From assembly GCA_017959195.1 (NCBI GenBank), contig JAGDBE010000034.1:1-8203 (forward strand): 8,203 nucleotides of DNA. The letters are read 5' to 3'. This DNA is from Clostridia bacterium. Its GTDB lineage: Bacteria > Bacillota > Clostridia > Oscillospirales > CAG-382. Of the stretch, positions 1 to 5,870 are shown in pieces. The notes beneath the pieces are model-generated. The model searched no databases. It was not told the DNA's origin and saw only the letters and a list, made by a program, of their open reading frames with translations. The position numbers and the translations under genes are program-made. The stretch's first letter is position 1, and each line of letters begins with the position of its first letter.

Positions 1-39
1 CATGCCCGTGCGGCCGCCGCGGCTGTTTATCTGAAACAT
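1..39 (-). CDS. 5' end of an unidentified gene, cut by the left edge
   Basis: Only 13 codons are visible (MFQINSRGGRTGM), too few to identify a product. The start is supported by an AAAGGAG ribosome binding site at 46-52, six bases before the ATG at 39-37, and by a TATAAT -10 box at 70-75. The gene lies downstream of ligA on the same strand, but the ligA terminator and a separate promoter region lie between them, so it is probably transcribed independently. The TTAAC repeats upstream suggest control by a response regulator; this is inference. Confidence 0.6.
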   Translation of the reverse strand, partial: MFQINSRGGRTGM

Positions 40-69
40 TTTTTACTCCTTTAACCGATTGTTTTTTTC

Positions 70-75
70 ATTATA
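70..75 (-). promoter_or_regulatory. -10 box of the left-edge gene promoter
   Basis: A perfect TATAAT on the minus strand lies 30 bases upstream of the ATG at 39, placing the transcription start near position 63. There is no recognisable -35 hexamer at the correct spacing. The -35 zone is instead occupied by the TTAAC repeats, as expected for a promoter that needs an activator. Confidence 0.55.
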
Positions 76-97
76 GCACGGAAAGGATAAAAATGCC

Positions 98-133
98 GTT
101 AAGATTCGGGTTGAGGTGTTAAGACGGCGTTAA
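98..133 (-). promoter_or_regulatory. TTAAC direct-repeat cluster, candidate PhoP/PhoB-family operator
   Basis: On the minus strand TTAAC occurs at 133-129, 122-118 and 102-98, with a one-mismatch copy TCAAC at 114-110. Steps between copies are 11, 8 and 12 bases. The three exact copies sit in the longer word TCTTAAC. Relative to the inferred start near 63 the cluster covers roughly -35 to -70. PhoP of Bacillus subtilis and related OmpR-family regulators bind TTAACA-like direct repeats about 11 bp apart in this position. The regulator's identity is inferred, and the uneven 8-base step is a weakness. Confidence 0.45.
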
Positions 134-135
134 GA

Positions 136-171
136 TAATAAAAAGCGGGCTGCTTTAAGCAGTCCGCTTTT
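136..171 (-). terminator. Rho-independent terminator of ligA
   Basis: A hairpin with arms 141-153 and 159-171 (AAAAGCGG, one imperfect pair, CTGC) and a five-base loop begins 18 bases past the ligA stop. Read on the minus strand it ends in a T-run at 145-141. The imperfect pair is A-C on the minus strand and G-U on the plus strand, so the fold is not strand-symmetric, but position and T-tail fit ligA. Confidence 0.8.
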
Positions 172-189
172 ATATAGGTTAATTTAGCT

Positions 190-2190
190 TTATGAATTAA
201 TCATTCCGTACAGTTCGTCGATTCCGATTATCGGGATGCCGAGTTTCTGCGCCTTATCGAGTTTACTGCCGGCGTCAGAACCGCAAAGTAAGAAATTTGT
301 ATTTTTTGACACCGACGAGATGACTTTTCCGCCGTTATCCTGTATGAGTTTTGCGGCGTCGTCCCTCTTTATGCCCGCAAGCGTTCCCGTTATTACGAAG
401 CTATAGCCCGAAAGCGCGTCGCTGACCTTAGTCGACTTCATTTCCGTTTCTACGCCGTACTCTTTCAGTCTTGCGCAGAGGTGCAGCGAGCCGGGGCGTG
501 AAAAATAGTCGGAAATGCTCTTTGCGACGATATTTCCGATATCCTCTATTTCGGTAAGCGTTTCTTCGCTTGCGTTCATGAGGTTTTCAAGTGTTTCAAA
601 GTGCTCGGCAAGCGATTTTGCGGTCTGTTTTCCGACGTGTCTTATGCCGAGTCCGTAAAGTAGTCTTGCAAGGCCTCTCGTCTTTGAGTTTTCTATACTT
701 TTTATGAGGTTTTCGCTCGATTTTTCGCCCATTCTCTCGAGTTTCGTCAAATCTTCCGCTTTAAGTGCGTACAAATCGGCGGCGCTCTTTAAAAGTCCTG
801 CAGAAATGAGCTGTGCAATCTGCGCCTCTCCGCAGCCCTCGATATCCATGGCGTCTCTCGAAACGTAATGTTCGAGGCTTCTTGCGAGCTGTGCGGGGCA
901 TTCGGGGTTTACGCATCTATATGCCGCTTCCCCCTCTTCACGCACGGTTTTTTCGCCGCAAGACGGGCAGTTTTCGGGCATTTCGAACGGCTCAAGATCC
1001 GCTTTTCTGTCCTCAAGCGACACCTTTTCGATTTCGGGGATGATATCCCCCGCCTTATGCACGAAAACGGTATCTCCGACGCGTATATCCTTTGAGCGTA
1101 TATTATCTATATTATGGAGCGTCGCCCTGCTTACGACGGAGCCCGCCAAATTTACGGGTTCGAGCACCGCAAACGGTGTTATGACGCCCGTTCTGCCGAC
1201 GTTTACTTCTATCGACAGAAGTTTTGTCTTTTTTTCGTCGGGGGGATATTTGAATGCGCACGCCCATTTAGGCGCATGCGGGAGTTCACCGACCCTCTCC
1301 CTTTCGGCAAAGTCGTCTATTTTCAGCACGGCGCCGTCGATATCAAATTCGAGGCCCGGTCTGTTTTCGCCGAATCTGATTATTTCTTCTTTTATTTGTT
1401 CCTTATCCGTAAAGACGTTATACGACGGCGACACGCAAAAGCCGAGTTTTTTCAAATAATCGAGGCTCTGCGCGTGGGAGATCAGTTCCGGCGCGCCGGA
1501 TGACGACTGGATATTGAAGACGAAAATTTCAAGTCCTCTGGATGCCGCGATTTTACTATCTAACTGTCTTACCGAGCCTGCGGCGGCGTTTCTCGGGTTT
1601 GCAAACGGGGTTTCCCCGTTTTCGTCGCGTTTGGCATTAAGTCTCGCGAACGCCTTTTTCGGCATATAGACCTCGCCTCTTACGCAGAGGTACGGTATCT
1701 TTTCGGGAAGAAGAAGCGGTATGCTCTTTACGGTTTTGAGGTTATAGGTTATATCCTCGCCGACGATTCCGTCGCCCCTCGTGGCGCCCCTTGTAAAGAC
1801 GCCGTCCCTATATTCGAGCGACACGGAAAGGCCGTCGATTTTATATTCGACGGCGTACTTCGCCTCGTGTCCCAGAAATTCGTTCGTCTTATCTATATAC
1901 GAAAACAGTTCGTCGAACGAAAACACGTCGTTCAAGCTCTTTAGCGGCACTTCGTGCCTTACCTTTTCGAATTTTTCGGCAACGTAGCCGCCCACTCTTT
2001 CGCTTGGAGAGTCCGCTTTTTTCAAATCCGGAAACTCTTTTTCAAGCGAGATCAGTTCCTCAAGCAGCATATCGAAATCGTAGTCCGATATCTCCGGGCT
2101 GTCTTCAAGATAGTATTTTTTTCTATGATAATTTATCCGCTCCGACAAGTAGGAAATGCGTTCCCTTGCCTGCTCTTCCGACATATTCAT
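190..2190 (-). CDS. ligA: NAD-dependent DNA ligase LigA
   Basis: This enzyme seals nicks in duplex DNA using NAD+, joining Okazaki fragments and finishing repair. At 666 residues it has the normal family length and all domains. The N-terminal Ia region has the YY-x8-SDYDFD pattern (about 26-40). The adenylation domain carries the catalytic lysine K117 in EYKIDG, followed by TRGDG at 137-141. The OB-fold region is at about 325-400. A four-cysteine zinc finger is at C408, C411, C426 and C431. Helix-hairpin-helix repeats span about 440-560 (for example GLGIRHVGKQTA), and a C-terminal BRCT domain spans about 591-666. The ATG at 2190 lies 12 bases from an AGGAG site, which is long; an ATG two codons further in (MSEEQ) is possible but further away. 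The gene has its own consensus promoter and terminator. Nothing in it appears broken. Confidence 0.98.
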   Translation of the reverse strand: MNMSEEQARERISYLSERINYHRKKYYLEDSPEISDYDFDMLLEELISLEKEFPDLKKADSPSERVGGYVAEKFEKVRHEVPLKSLNDVFSFDELFSYIDKTNEFLGHEAKYAVEYKIDGLSVSLEYRDGVFTRGATRGDGIVGEDITYNLKTVKSIPLLLPEKIPYLCVRGEVYMPKKAFARLNAKRDENGETPFANPRNAAAGSVRQLDSKIAASRGLEIFVFNIQSSSGAPELISHAQSLDYLKKLGFCVSPSYNVFTDKEQIKEEIIRFGENRPGLEFDIDGAVLKIDDFAERERVGELPHAPKWACAFKYPPDEKKTKLLSIEVNVGRTGVITPFAVLEPVNLAGSVVSRATLHNIDNIRSKDIRVGDTVFVHKAGDIIPEIEKVSLEDRKADLEPFEMPENCPSCGEKTVREEGEAAYRCVNPECPAQLARSLEHYVSRDAMDIEGCGEAQIAQLISAGLLKSAADLYALKAEDLTKLERMGEKSSENLIKSIENSKTRGLARLLYGLGIRHVGKQTAKSLAEHFETLENLMNASEETLTEIEDIGNIVAKSISDYFSRPGSLHLCARLKEYGVETEMKSTKVSDALSGYSFVITGTLAGIKRDDAAKLIQDNGGKVISSVSKNTNFLLCGSDAGSKLDKAQKLGIPIIGIDELYGMINS

Positions 2191-2198
2191 ACAAGCAT
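2187..2198 (-). other. Possible three-codon leader ORF (MLV-stop) overlapping the ligA start
   Basis: On the minus strand an ATG at 2198 lies four bases after the AGGAG at 2207-2203 and opens ATG-CTT-GTA-TGA. Its stop overlaps the ligA ATG as ATGA. The AGGAG is closer to this ATG than to that of ligA. A ribosome could terminate here and restart on ligA, but so short an ORF can easily arise by chance. Confidence 0.25.
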
Positions 2199-2224
2199 TT
2201 TTCTCCTGTTTTATTCACGTTTTA

Positions 2225-2253
2225 ATTATATCATTTGCAAAAAAAGATGTCAA
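2225..2253 (-). promoter_or_regulatory. Sigma-A promoter of ligA
   Basis: On the minus strand a perfect TTGACA (2253-2248) and a perfect TATAAT (2230-2225) are separated by 17 bases. The inferred start near 2218 gives a leader of about 28 bases before ligA. A full consensus suggests strong constitutive transcription. Confidence 0.88.
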
Positions 2254-2278
2254 TATTTATAAAAATTCAAAAAAACAG

Positions 2279-2307
2279 TTGTATTTATCGGAACATGGTG
2301 TTATAAT
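2279..2307 (+). promoter_or_regulatory. Sigma-A promoter of the acidic LRR-like protein gene
   Basis: TTGTAT at 2279-2284 and a perfect TATAAT at 2302-2307 are separated by 17 bases. The inferred start near 2314 leaves a leader of about 45 bases containing the palindrome at 2320-2335. It faces away from the ligA promoter, whose -35 box ends 25 bases to the left. Confidence 0.75.
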
Positions 2308-2319
2308 ATTATTCGTAAA

Positions 2320-2335
2320 TATGCGGACCCGCATA
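2320..2335 (+). repeat. Perfect palindrome in the 5' leader
   Basis: TATGCGG at 2320-2326 is the exact inverse complement of 2329-2335, with two bases between. It lies between the inferred transcription start and the GGAGG site at 2349-2353. It could be a repressor site just downstream of the start, or a small 5' mRNA hairpin (six pairs with a four-base loop). The sequence alone does not separate these. Confidence 0.45.
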
Positions 2336-2358
2336 ATCTTTCTATTTTGGAGGCAATT

Positions 2359-3255
2359 ATGGCAAGAGTAAACTCTTCACAGAAAAAACAGCAGAAATCG
2401 TTTATCATTATGATTGTGGCGATTGTCTTGGTCGCTCTCGCAATCTGTTTCGTATTATTCGACAAATATTCGTCAAAATCCTCGCTTCTCGAAAACCAGA
2501 ACTTTGCAAAAGCCCTTTCGTCGGCAATAGGCAAGGCGCCCGCGTTCATTTCGCAGGATGACCTCGCAAAGCCCGAATATCTGGCGGTTTCTTACGACGC
2601 TTCGTCAAAAACCTACTCGATAGGCATTGGCTACGACGGTTTTCTTGACGGCTACAACGACTATCTCAAAAAGTCGGAAGCGGGCGAAGACGTGTCCGGC
2701 ATAGACCTTTCCAAATTTGTTAAATCCGCGTCATACAAGGGCGAAAGCGAGCTCTTTGACGACATAAAGTATTTTACCGGCGTTAAAGTTATGGAACTGT
2801 CCGAACTTTCGTTTACCGATTCAAGCGTATTCGCAGGTCTTTCAAAAATCACCGACGCGAACGTTTCATACTGCGGACTTACGGAAGTTTCCGGATTTGC
2901 GGATTACGGCAACCACGAGGGATTTGAAGTTCTCAACATCACCGGCAACAGCGTTGAAGACTACTCGCCTTTGGAATATTTCAAGGACAAGGTTATCGTA
3001 AACCACTACTACACGCTTAAACCCAACGAAGACGGATCTTATGACTCGAGCAGTATAGTTGCGGTTAGCCAGACGCTTGAAGAATACCTCGAACAGCTTG
3101 CTGAGGAAGAAGAAGGTGGAGAAGAAGCCGACGGCGAGGAAGAAGCCGAGGGCGAAGAAGCCGAAAATGAAGGTGCAGAAGGCGGAGAAGCTGACGGCGG
3201 AGAAACAGACGGCGGAGAAGAAGCTGAAGAACCCGAAGAAGAGCCGGCTGAATAA
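2359..3255 (+). CDS. Membrane-anchored LRR-like protein with a Glu-rich C-terminal tail
   Basis: Not recognised as a named family. The 298-residue product has a short basic N-terminus (residues 1-13, rich in K and Q), one hydrophobic segment at about 14-34, and a long hydrophilic part expected outside the cell. Residues about 132-214 look like irregular leucine-rich repeats of about 22-25 residues: the phrases VKVMELSELSFTD, ITDANVSYCGLTEV and FEVLNITGNSVEDYSPL show the L-x2-N/L-x-G-N/S-x-v-x-D rhythm of bacterial LRRs. From about residue 248 to the end the chain is almost only E, G, A and D. The start is ATG 2359, five bases after GGAGG at 2349-2353; an in-frame TTG at 2347 lies before that site and is rejected. 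A surface adhesion, binding or scaffold role is possible but unproven. It is monocistronic, divergent from ligA, and ends at a strong terminator. Confidence 0.88.
   Translation: MARVNSSQKKQQKSFIIMIVAIVLVALAICFVLFDKYSSKSSLLENQNFAKALSSAIGKAPAFISQDDLAKPEYLAVSYDASSKTYSIGIGYDGFLDGYNDYLKKSEAGEDVSGIDLSKFVKSASYKGESELFDDIKYFTGVKVMELSELSFTDSSVFAGLSKITDANVSYCGLTEVSGFADYGNHEGFEVLNITGNSVEDYSPLEYFKDKVIVNHYYTLKPNEDGSYDSSSIVAVSQTLEEYLEQLAEEEEGGEEADGEEEAEGEEAENEGAEGGEADGGETDGGEEAEEPEEEPAE
3100..3252 (+). repeat. Low-complexity GAA/GGC-rich segment encoding the acidic tail
   Basis: About 50 codons made mainly of GAA, GAG, GCC, GGC and GGA with imperfect repeats such as GACGGCGGAGAA, coding for a tail of E, G, A and D. 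This composition differs from the preceding LRR-like part and is the kind of sequence that can change length by slippage. The +1 frame here reads as a Lys-rich run, which is a composition artefact. Confidence 0.7.
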
Positions 3256-3267
3256 TATTGAAAAAAG

Positions 3268-3299
3268 AAAAAAAGACCTGCTTTCGCAGGTCTTTTTTT
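3268..3299 (+). terminator. Rho-independent terminator of the acidic LRR-like protein gene
   Basis: The perfect stem AGACCTGC (3274-3281) / GCAGGTCT (3286-3293) closes a TTTC loop, with A-tract before and T-tract to 3299 after, starting 12 bases past the stop. The flanking A and T runs can extend the stem. Confidence 0.93.
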
Positions 3300-3304
3300 A
3301 TTAC

Positions 3305-3333
3305 TTGAATTTGAATTATTATTATGTTATAAT
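3305..3333 (+). promoter_or_regulatory. Sigma-A promoter of the VanZ-family gene
   Basis: TTGAAT at 3305-3310 and a perfect TATAAT at 3328-3333 are separated by 17 bases. A TG at 3325-3326 gives an extended -10. The promoter begins just after the upstream terminator, so the VanZ-family gene is a separate transcript with an inferred leader of about 33 bases. Confidence 0.82.
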
Positions 3334-3372
3334 TGTATCTGGTAAAAATCGGAGAAGAACGGGAGAGGCAAA

Positions 3373-4023
3373 ATGAAAGTAAGAGCGGGCATTTTTGCGG
3401 CGTTTGCCGTGCTTACAATGATATGCATATTTATACTTTCTTCCCAGACTCTCTATGAGTCCAACAATTTCAGCAACAGGCTGACCAATGCGATTGTCAA
3501 CCTTCTTGAGCCCGATCTGCACGGCGAAAACGCTGAAAAAGCGAAGGAAAAAGCTGAAAACGAAGCCGGAGAAGCCGAAAAAAGCGTGGAAGCTTCGGCG
3601 GCGGAAGGCGAAAAGCTGCCGGAAGAGATACTAAACCGTGCCGAAAGTTCTTATGGCGAAGAAGTTGTGGACAAGCTCATCATTCCGAAAAAGCGCTGGC
3701 TCGGCATACATCCGCTGCGGTTTTCGTCTATGGTGAGAAAGGCCGCGCATTTTATCTTGTTTATGCTTCTGGGGCTCTTCTTCTGTCTTGCGTTATCGTC
3801 GTTTTTATCAAAGCACAACGTTTTCACGTTTCTTATTTCGCTTGCGTTCTGCGCTTTATACGCGGGAATAGACGAGTTTCACCAGCTTTTCGTCGAGGGG
3901 CGCGGAGCCGAATTTTTAGACGTGCTTATAGACGTTGCGGGCGCGCTTTTGGGCATTCTCATCGCGACTTTGATTTACTATTTGCGCTCGAAAATTAAAA
4001 AGCGGAAGGAAAAGAAAATATAA
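3373..4023 (+). CDS. VanZ-family membrane protein with an extra charged segment
   Basis: VanZ-family proteins are small integral membrane proteins; the founding member gives low-level teicoplanin resistance, but the general role is unknown, so resistance should not be assumed. The 216-residue product has a first membrane segment at about 4-24 followed by SSQ, further hydrophobic segments at about 125-147, 151-168 and 182-204, and the family signatures RKAAHF (122-127) and GIDEFHQLFVEGR (165-177) followed by FLDVLID (181-187). A Lys/Arg-rich tail ends the protein. Between the first membrane segment and the conserved core lies a region of about 85 residues; residues about 50-83 are A, E and K rich and coiled-coil-like. 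This makes it longer than my recollection of simple members (roughly 150-170 residues). The start is ATG 3373 after a purine-rich GGGAGAGG site at 3361-3368. It converges on the glycosyltransferase. Confidence 0.92.
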   Translation: MKVRAGIFAAFAVLTMICIFILSSQTLYESNNFSNRLTNAIVNLLEPDLHGENAEKAKEKAENEAGEAEKSVEASAAEGEKLPEEILNRAESSYGEEVVDKLIIPKKRWLGIHPLRFSSMVRKAAHFILFMLLGLFFCLALSSFLSKHNVFTFLISLAFCALYAGIDEFHQLFVEGRGAEFLDVLIDVAGALLGILIATLIYYLRSKIKKRKEKKI

Positions 4024-4024
4024 C

Positions 4025-4054
4025 AAAAAAGGTTGTCTTTCGACAACCTTTTTT
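4025..4054. terminator. Bidirectional terminator between the VanZ and glycosyltransferase genes
   Basis: The perfect stem GGTTGTC (4031-4037) / GACAACC (4042-4048) has a TTTC loop, flanked by six A on the left and six T on the right. It lies between the stop of the VanZ gene (4023) and the stop of the glycosyltransferase (4056), so each transcript sees a hairpin followed by a U-run. Confidence 0.93.
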
Positions 4055-4055
4055 A

Positions 4056-5210
4056 TTAACCGTTTTTCTTTTTGAGTTCTTCCTCGTAGAGTTTTAAGAC
4101 GGAGGAGGCGAATTTTTCGCTTTCGAAGCATTCGGGCAGTTGTTTTGAGTTTTCTTTTCCGTTTTTGACGTCTATTACCGAGTCGAGCGCCCGTATAAAG
4201 CTTTCCTCATCGTCGAAGAACGCGCCGTTTTGTCCCTCGGTTATCGCATCTTCAAGGCATCTTCTGTCCTTTGCGATTACGGGGAGGTTGCAGTACAGCG
4301 CCTCGTAAAACGTGAGGCCCTGCGTTTCGCTCATCGACGCGCTTGCGAAAACGTCGGCGGCGTCATAGTATTTTCTTATCTCGGAATGCGGCACGCCGTC
4401 GTGTATTACCGCTTTATTCTCAATACCGAGTTTCTTAATCTTCTTTTTAAGCGTTTCCTTTGACGGACCGTCGCCGACCGAAAGAAAATATGTATTATCA
4501 TGCGTTTTTACGTACTCTGCAAAGAATTCCGCAAGCTCGTCGAGGTTTTTCTCAGACGACACGCGTCCGAGGAAAATTACGATCTTTGCATCTCCGGGGA
4601 TTCCAAGCTCTTTTCTTGTCTGCGGAATTTCGCTTCTTCTTTCGGCGCCGAGTTCGCTGAAATCTATTCCCGTAGGTATGATTACGGTATTGATTTTATC
4701 GGAAAACTTCCCTGTTTTTACGTAGTCGTACGTCTTGCTCGTCGGCACTATGAGTGCGTCGGAACGCAAAAAGCACCTGTTCAGATACCACGGAATAAAC
4801 TTTTCAGTAACGAAGCGGTTTTTGACGAAGGGACCTACGTAGTAGCGGTAGTCGGTATGCAGGGTATGGATCCAGACCGGCTTTTTTTCACATTTTTTAT
4901 AAATATATTTTGCGATTTCAAAAGTTGAAAACTCGCAGTTTGTATGGATTACGTCGGGGCCCCATTTTACGAGTTCGCGAACATATTTTGAGTGCTTTTT
5001 CGTGCGCAGTCTTATTCCCGGATAGATGAACGCGGGCATGCTCGCAAGCGCATAGACGTTCCCCTCTTTACAAGATTTCGCGTCGTCGGACAAAGTGAGC
5101 ACCCTTACGTCGTGCCCCGTCTTTTCGAGTTCCCTTAAAAGAATTGCAAGAGAAATGGACACTCCGTTTTGTTTTTCCGGTTTTACGTCGTGAAGCAAAA
5201 GTATTTTCAA
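4056..5210 (-). CDS. Family 4 glycosyltransferase (GT-B fold), probably acting on a membrane lipid
   Basis: A 384-residue retaining GT-B enzyme of the GT4 type, which transfers a sugar from a nucleotide sugar. The N-terminal half opens with KILLLHDVKPEKQNGVSIS, the usual first strand and loop of an acceptor domain, and contains PDVIHTNCEF and HTLHTDYRYYVG (115-126). The HT-x-HT pattern recalls diacylglycerol glucosyltransferases and related lipid glycosyltransferases. The C-terminal donor domain has FLGRVSSEKNLDEL (213-226), VGDGP (245-249) and the E-x7-E motif E295/E303 in SETQGLTFYEAL. There is no membrane segment, so it is probably cytoplasmic or peripheral on the membrane. The start codon is TTG at 5210, with GGGGGA at 5222-5217 upstream; no ATG fits the N-terminal fold. 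It is a lone gene with its own promoter and terminator. Glycolipid or teichoic-acid anchor synthesis is plausible; substrate is unknown. Confidence 0.9.
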   Translation of the reverse strand: MKILLLHDVKPEKQNGVSISLAILLRELEKTGHDVRVLTLSDDAKSCKEGNVYALASMPAFIYPGIRLRTKKHSKYVRELVKWGPDVIHTNCEFSTFEIAKYIYKKCEKKPVWIHTLHTDYRYYVGPFVKNRFVTEKFIPWYLNRCFLRSDALIVPTSKTYDYVKTGKFSDKINTVIIPTGIDFSELGAERRSEIPQTRKELGIPGDAKIVIFLGRVSSEKNLDELAEFFAEYVKTHDNTYFLSVGDGPSKETLKKKIKKLGIENKAVIHDGVPHSEIRKYYDAADVFASASMSETQGLTFYEALYCNLPVIAKDRRCLEDAITEGQNGAFFDDEESFIRALDSVIDVKNGKENSKQLPECFESEKFASSVLKLYEEELKKKNG

Positions 5211-5244
5211 AGGATTTCCCCCAATACTCGATTTTATTGTTTAT

Positions 5245-5273
5245 ATTATACCATATTTCTTTATGAAAAGCAA
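5245..5273 (-). promoter_or_regulatory. Sigma-A promoter of the glycosyltransferase gene
   Basis: On the minus strand TTGCTT (5273-5268) and a perfect TATAAT (5250-5245) are 17 bases apart, and TGG before the -10 makes it an extended -10 promoter. It lies back-to-back with the dut promoter, with 17 bases between the two -35 boxes. Confidence 0.75.
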
Positions 5274-5290
5274 ATGCGAAGTCTTTTTTA

Positions 5291-5319
5291 TTGACTTTAA
5301 CAAAAAAATATTATATACT
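5291..5319 (+). promoter_or_regulatory. Sigma-A promoter of dut
   Basis: TTGACT at 5291-5296 and TATACT at 5314-5319 are separated by 17 bases. Each hexamer has one change from consensus. The inferred start near 5326 leaves a leader of about 34 bases before the dut ATG. Confidence 0.8.
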
Positions 5320-5359
5320 TATTTCAGTAAAAAAACATCCCTTTTTTAAAGGAGAAGTC

Positions 5360-5803
5360 ATGGAAAAGCTGAAAATTACGTTCAAAAAACTCGACGAAAA
5401 TGCCGTCGTTCCGTCATACGGTTCGGAATTTGCGGCGGGTGCGGATTTATATTCACTCCCCGGCGACGTTTCAATTGCTCCCGGGCAGACCGTCATCATT
5501 CACACGGGGCTATCTTTTGAAATTCCCGAGGGTTACGGCGGTTTTATCTTTGCGCGCAGCGGTCTTGCGACGAAAAAGGGCCTTGCGCCCGCAAACAAGG
5601 TCGGAGTCATAGACAGCGACTACAGAGGCGAAATCATGGTGGCGCTTCACAACTCTTCGGGAAGCGTTCAGACCGTTTCGGGCGGCGAGCGCATTGCGCA
5701 GATAGTATTTCTTCCCTACGCCGCGGCGGAATTTTTCGAAGCGGATACTCTCGGCGACACAAAAAGGGGCGGCGGCGGTTTCGGCTCGACGGGAACGAAC
5801 TGA
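5360..5803 (+). CDS. dut: Deoxyuridine 5'-triphosphate nucleotidohydrolase (dUTPase)
   Basis: Hydrolyses dUTP to dUMP and pyrophosphate, keeping uracil out of DNA and supplying dUMP for thymidylate synthesis; the family is a homotrimer in the cytoplasm. The 147-residue protein has the usual length and all five trimeric-dUTPase motifs: GADLYS (27-32), ARSGLA (65-70), GVIDSDYRGEI (82-92, with D85 at the water-activating aspartate position), GERIAQIVFLP (109-119) and the flexible C-terminal RGGGGFGSTG (136-145). The ATG at 5360 follows AAAGGAG at 5348-5354 by five bases. A longer in-frame reading from 5291 starts inside the promoter and is rejected. The gene has its own promoter and terminator. 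No unusual residue was seen. Confidence 0.98.
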   Translation: MEKLKITFKKLDENAVVPSYGSEFAAGADLYSLPGDVSIAPGQTVIIHTGLSFEIPEGYGGFIFARSGLATKKGLAPANKVGVIDSDYRGEIMVALHNSSGSVQTVSGGERIAQIVFLPYAAAEFFEADTLGDTKRGGGGFGSTGTN

Positions 5804-5838
5804 CCTGTGGCATTAAACATCTTTTTTAAAATGAAGAA

Positions 5839-5870
5839 GCGGAAAGAGAAAATCTCTTTCCGCCTTTTTT
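5839..5870 (+). terminator. Rho-independent terminator of dut
   Basis: A perfect 11-bp stem GCGGAAAGAGA (5839-5849) / TCTCTTTCCGC (5853-5863) with an AAA loop is followed by C and six T to 5870. It abuts the stop of the small minus-strand gene (5869-5871). On the minus strand the tail is pyrimidine- and T-rich but less regular, so it may also end that transcript. Confidence 0.92.

Noticed and set aside
1040..1459. Plus-strand open frame of 139 codons opposite ligA
   Set aside because: It lies wholly inside the well-supported ligA gene on the other strand, has no recognisable product and no convincing RBS; the other plus-strand frames within 813-2225 are rejected for the same reason.
2347..2358. 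Upstream TTG start for the LRR-like protein
   Set aside because: The TTG overlaps the GGAGG ribosome binding site itself; ATG at 2359 has correct spacing.
3059..3376. Lys-rich plus-strand frame overlapping the acidic tail and the next start
   Set aside because: It is the +1 reading of the GAA-rich tail, which automatically yields Lys codons, and it runs through a strong terminator.
3373..4023. Glycopeptide resistance gene
   Set aside because: VanZ-family membership alone does not mean resistance; no vanA/vanH/vanX-type genes or VanRS system lie nearby.
3274..4048. Two hairpins with the same TTTC loop as members of a repeat family
   Set aside because: Both are ordinary terminators with different stem sequences; only the stable loop is shared.
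5291..5359. Longer N-terminal extension of dUTPase
   Set aside because: It begins in the -35 box of the dut promoter and runs through the -10 and RBS; the family begins near MEKLKI at 5360.
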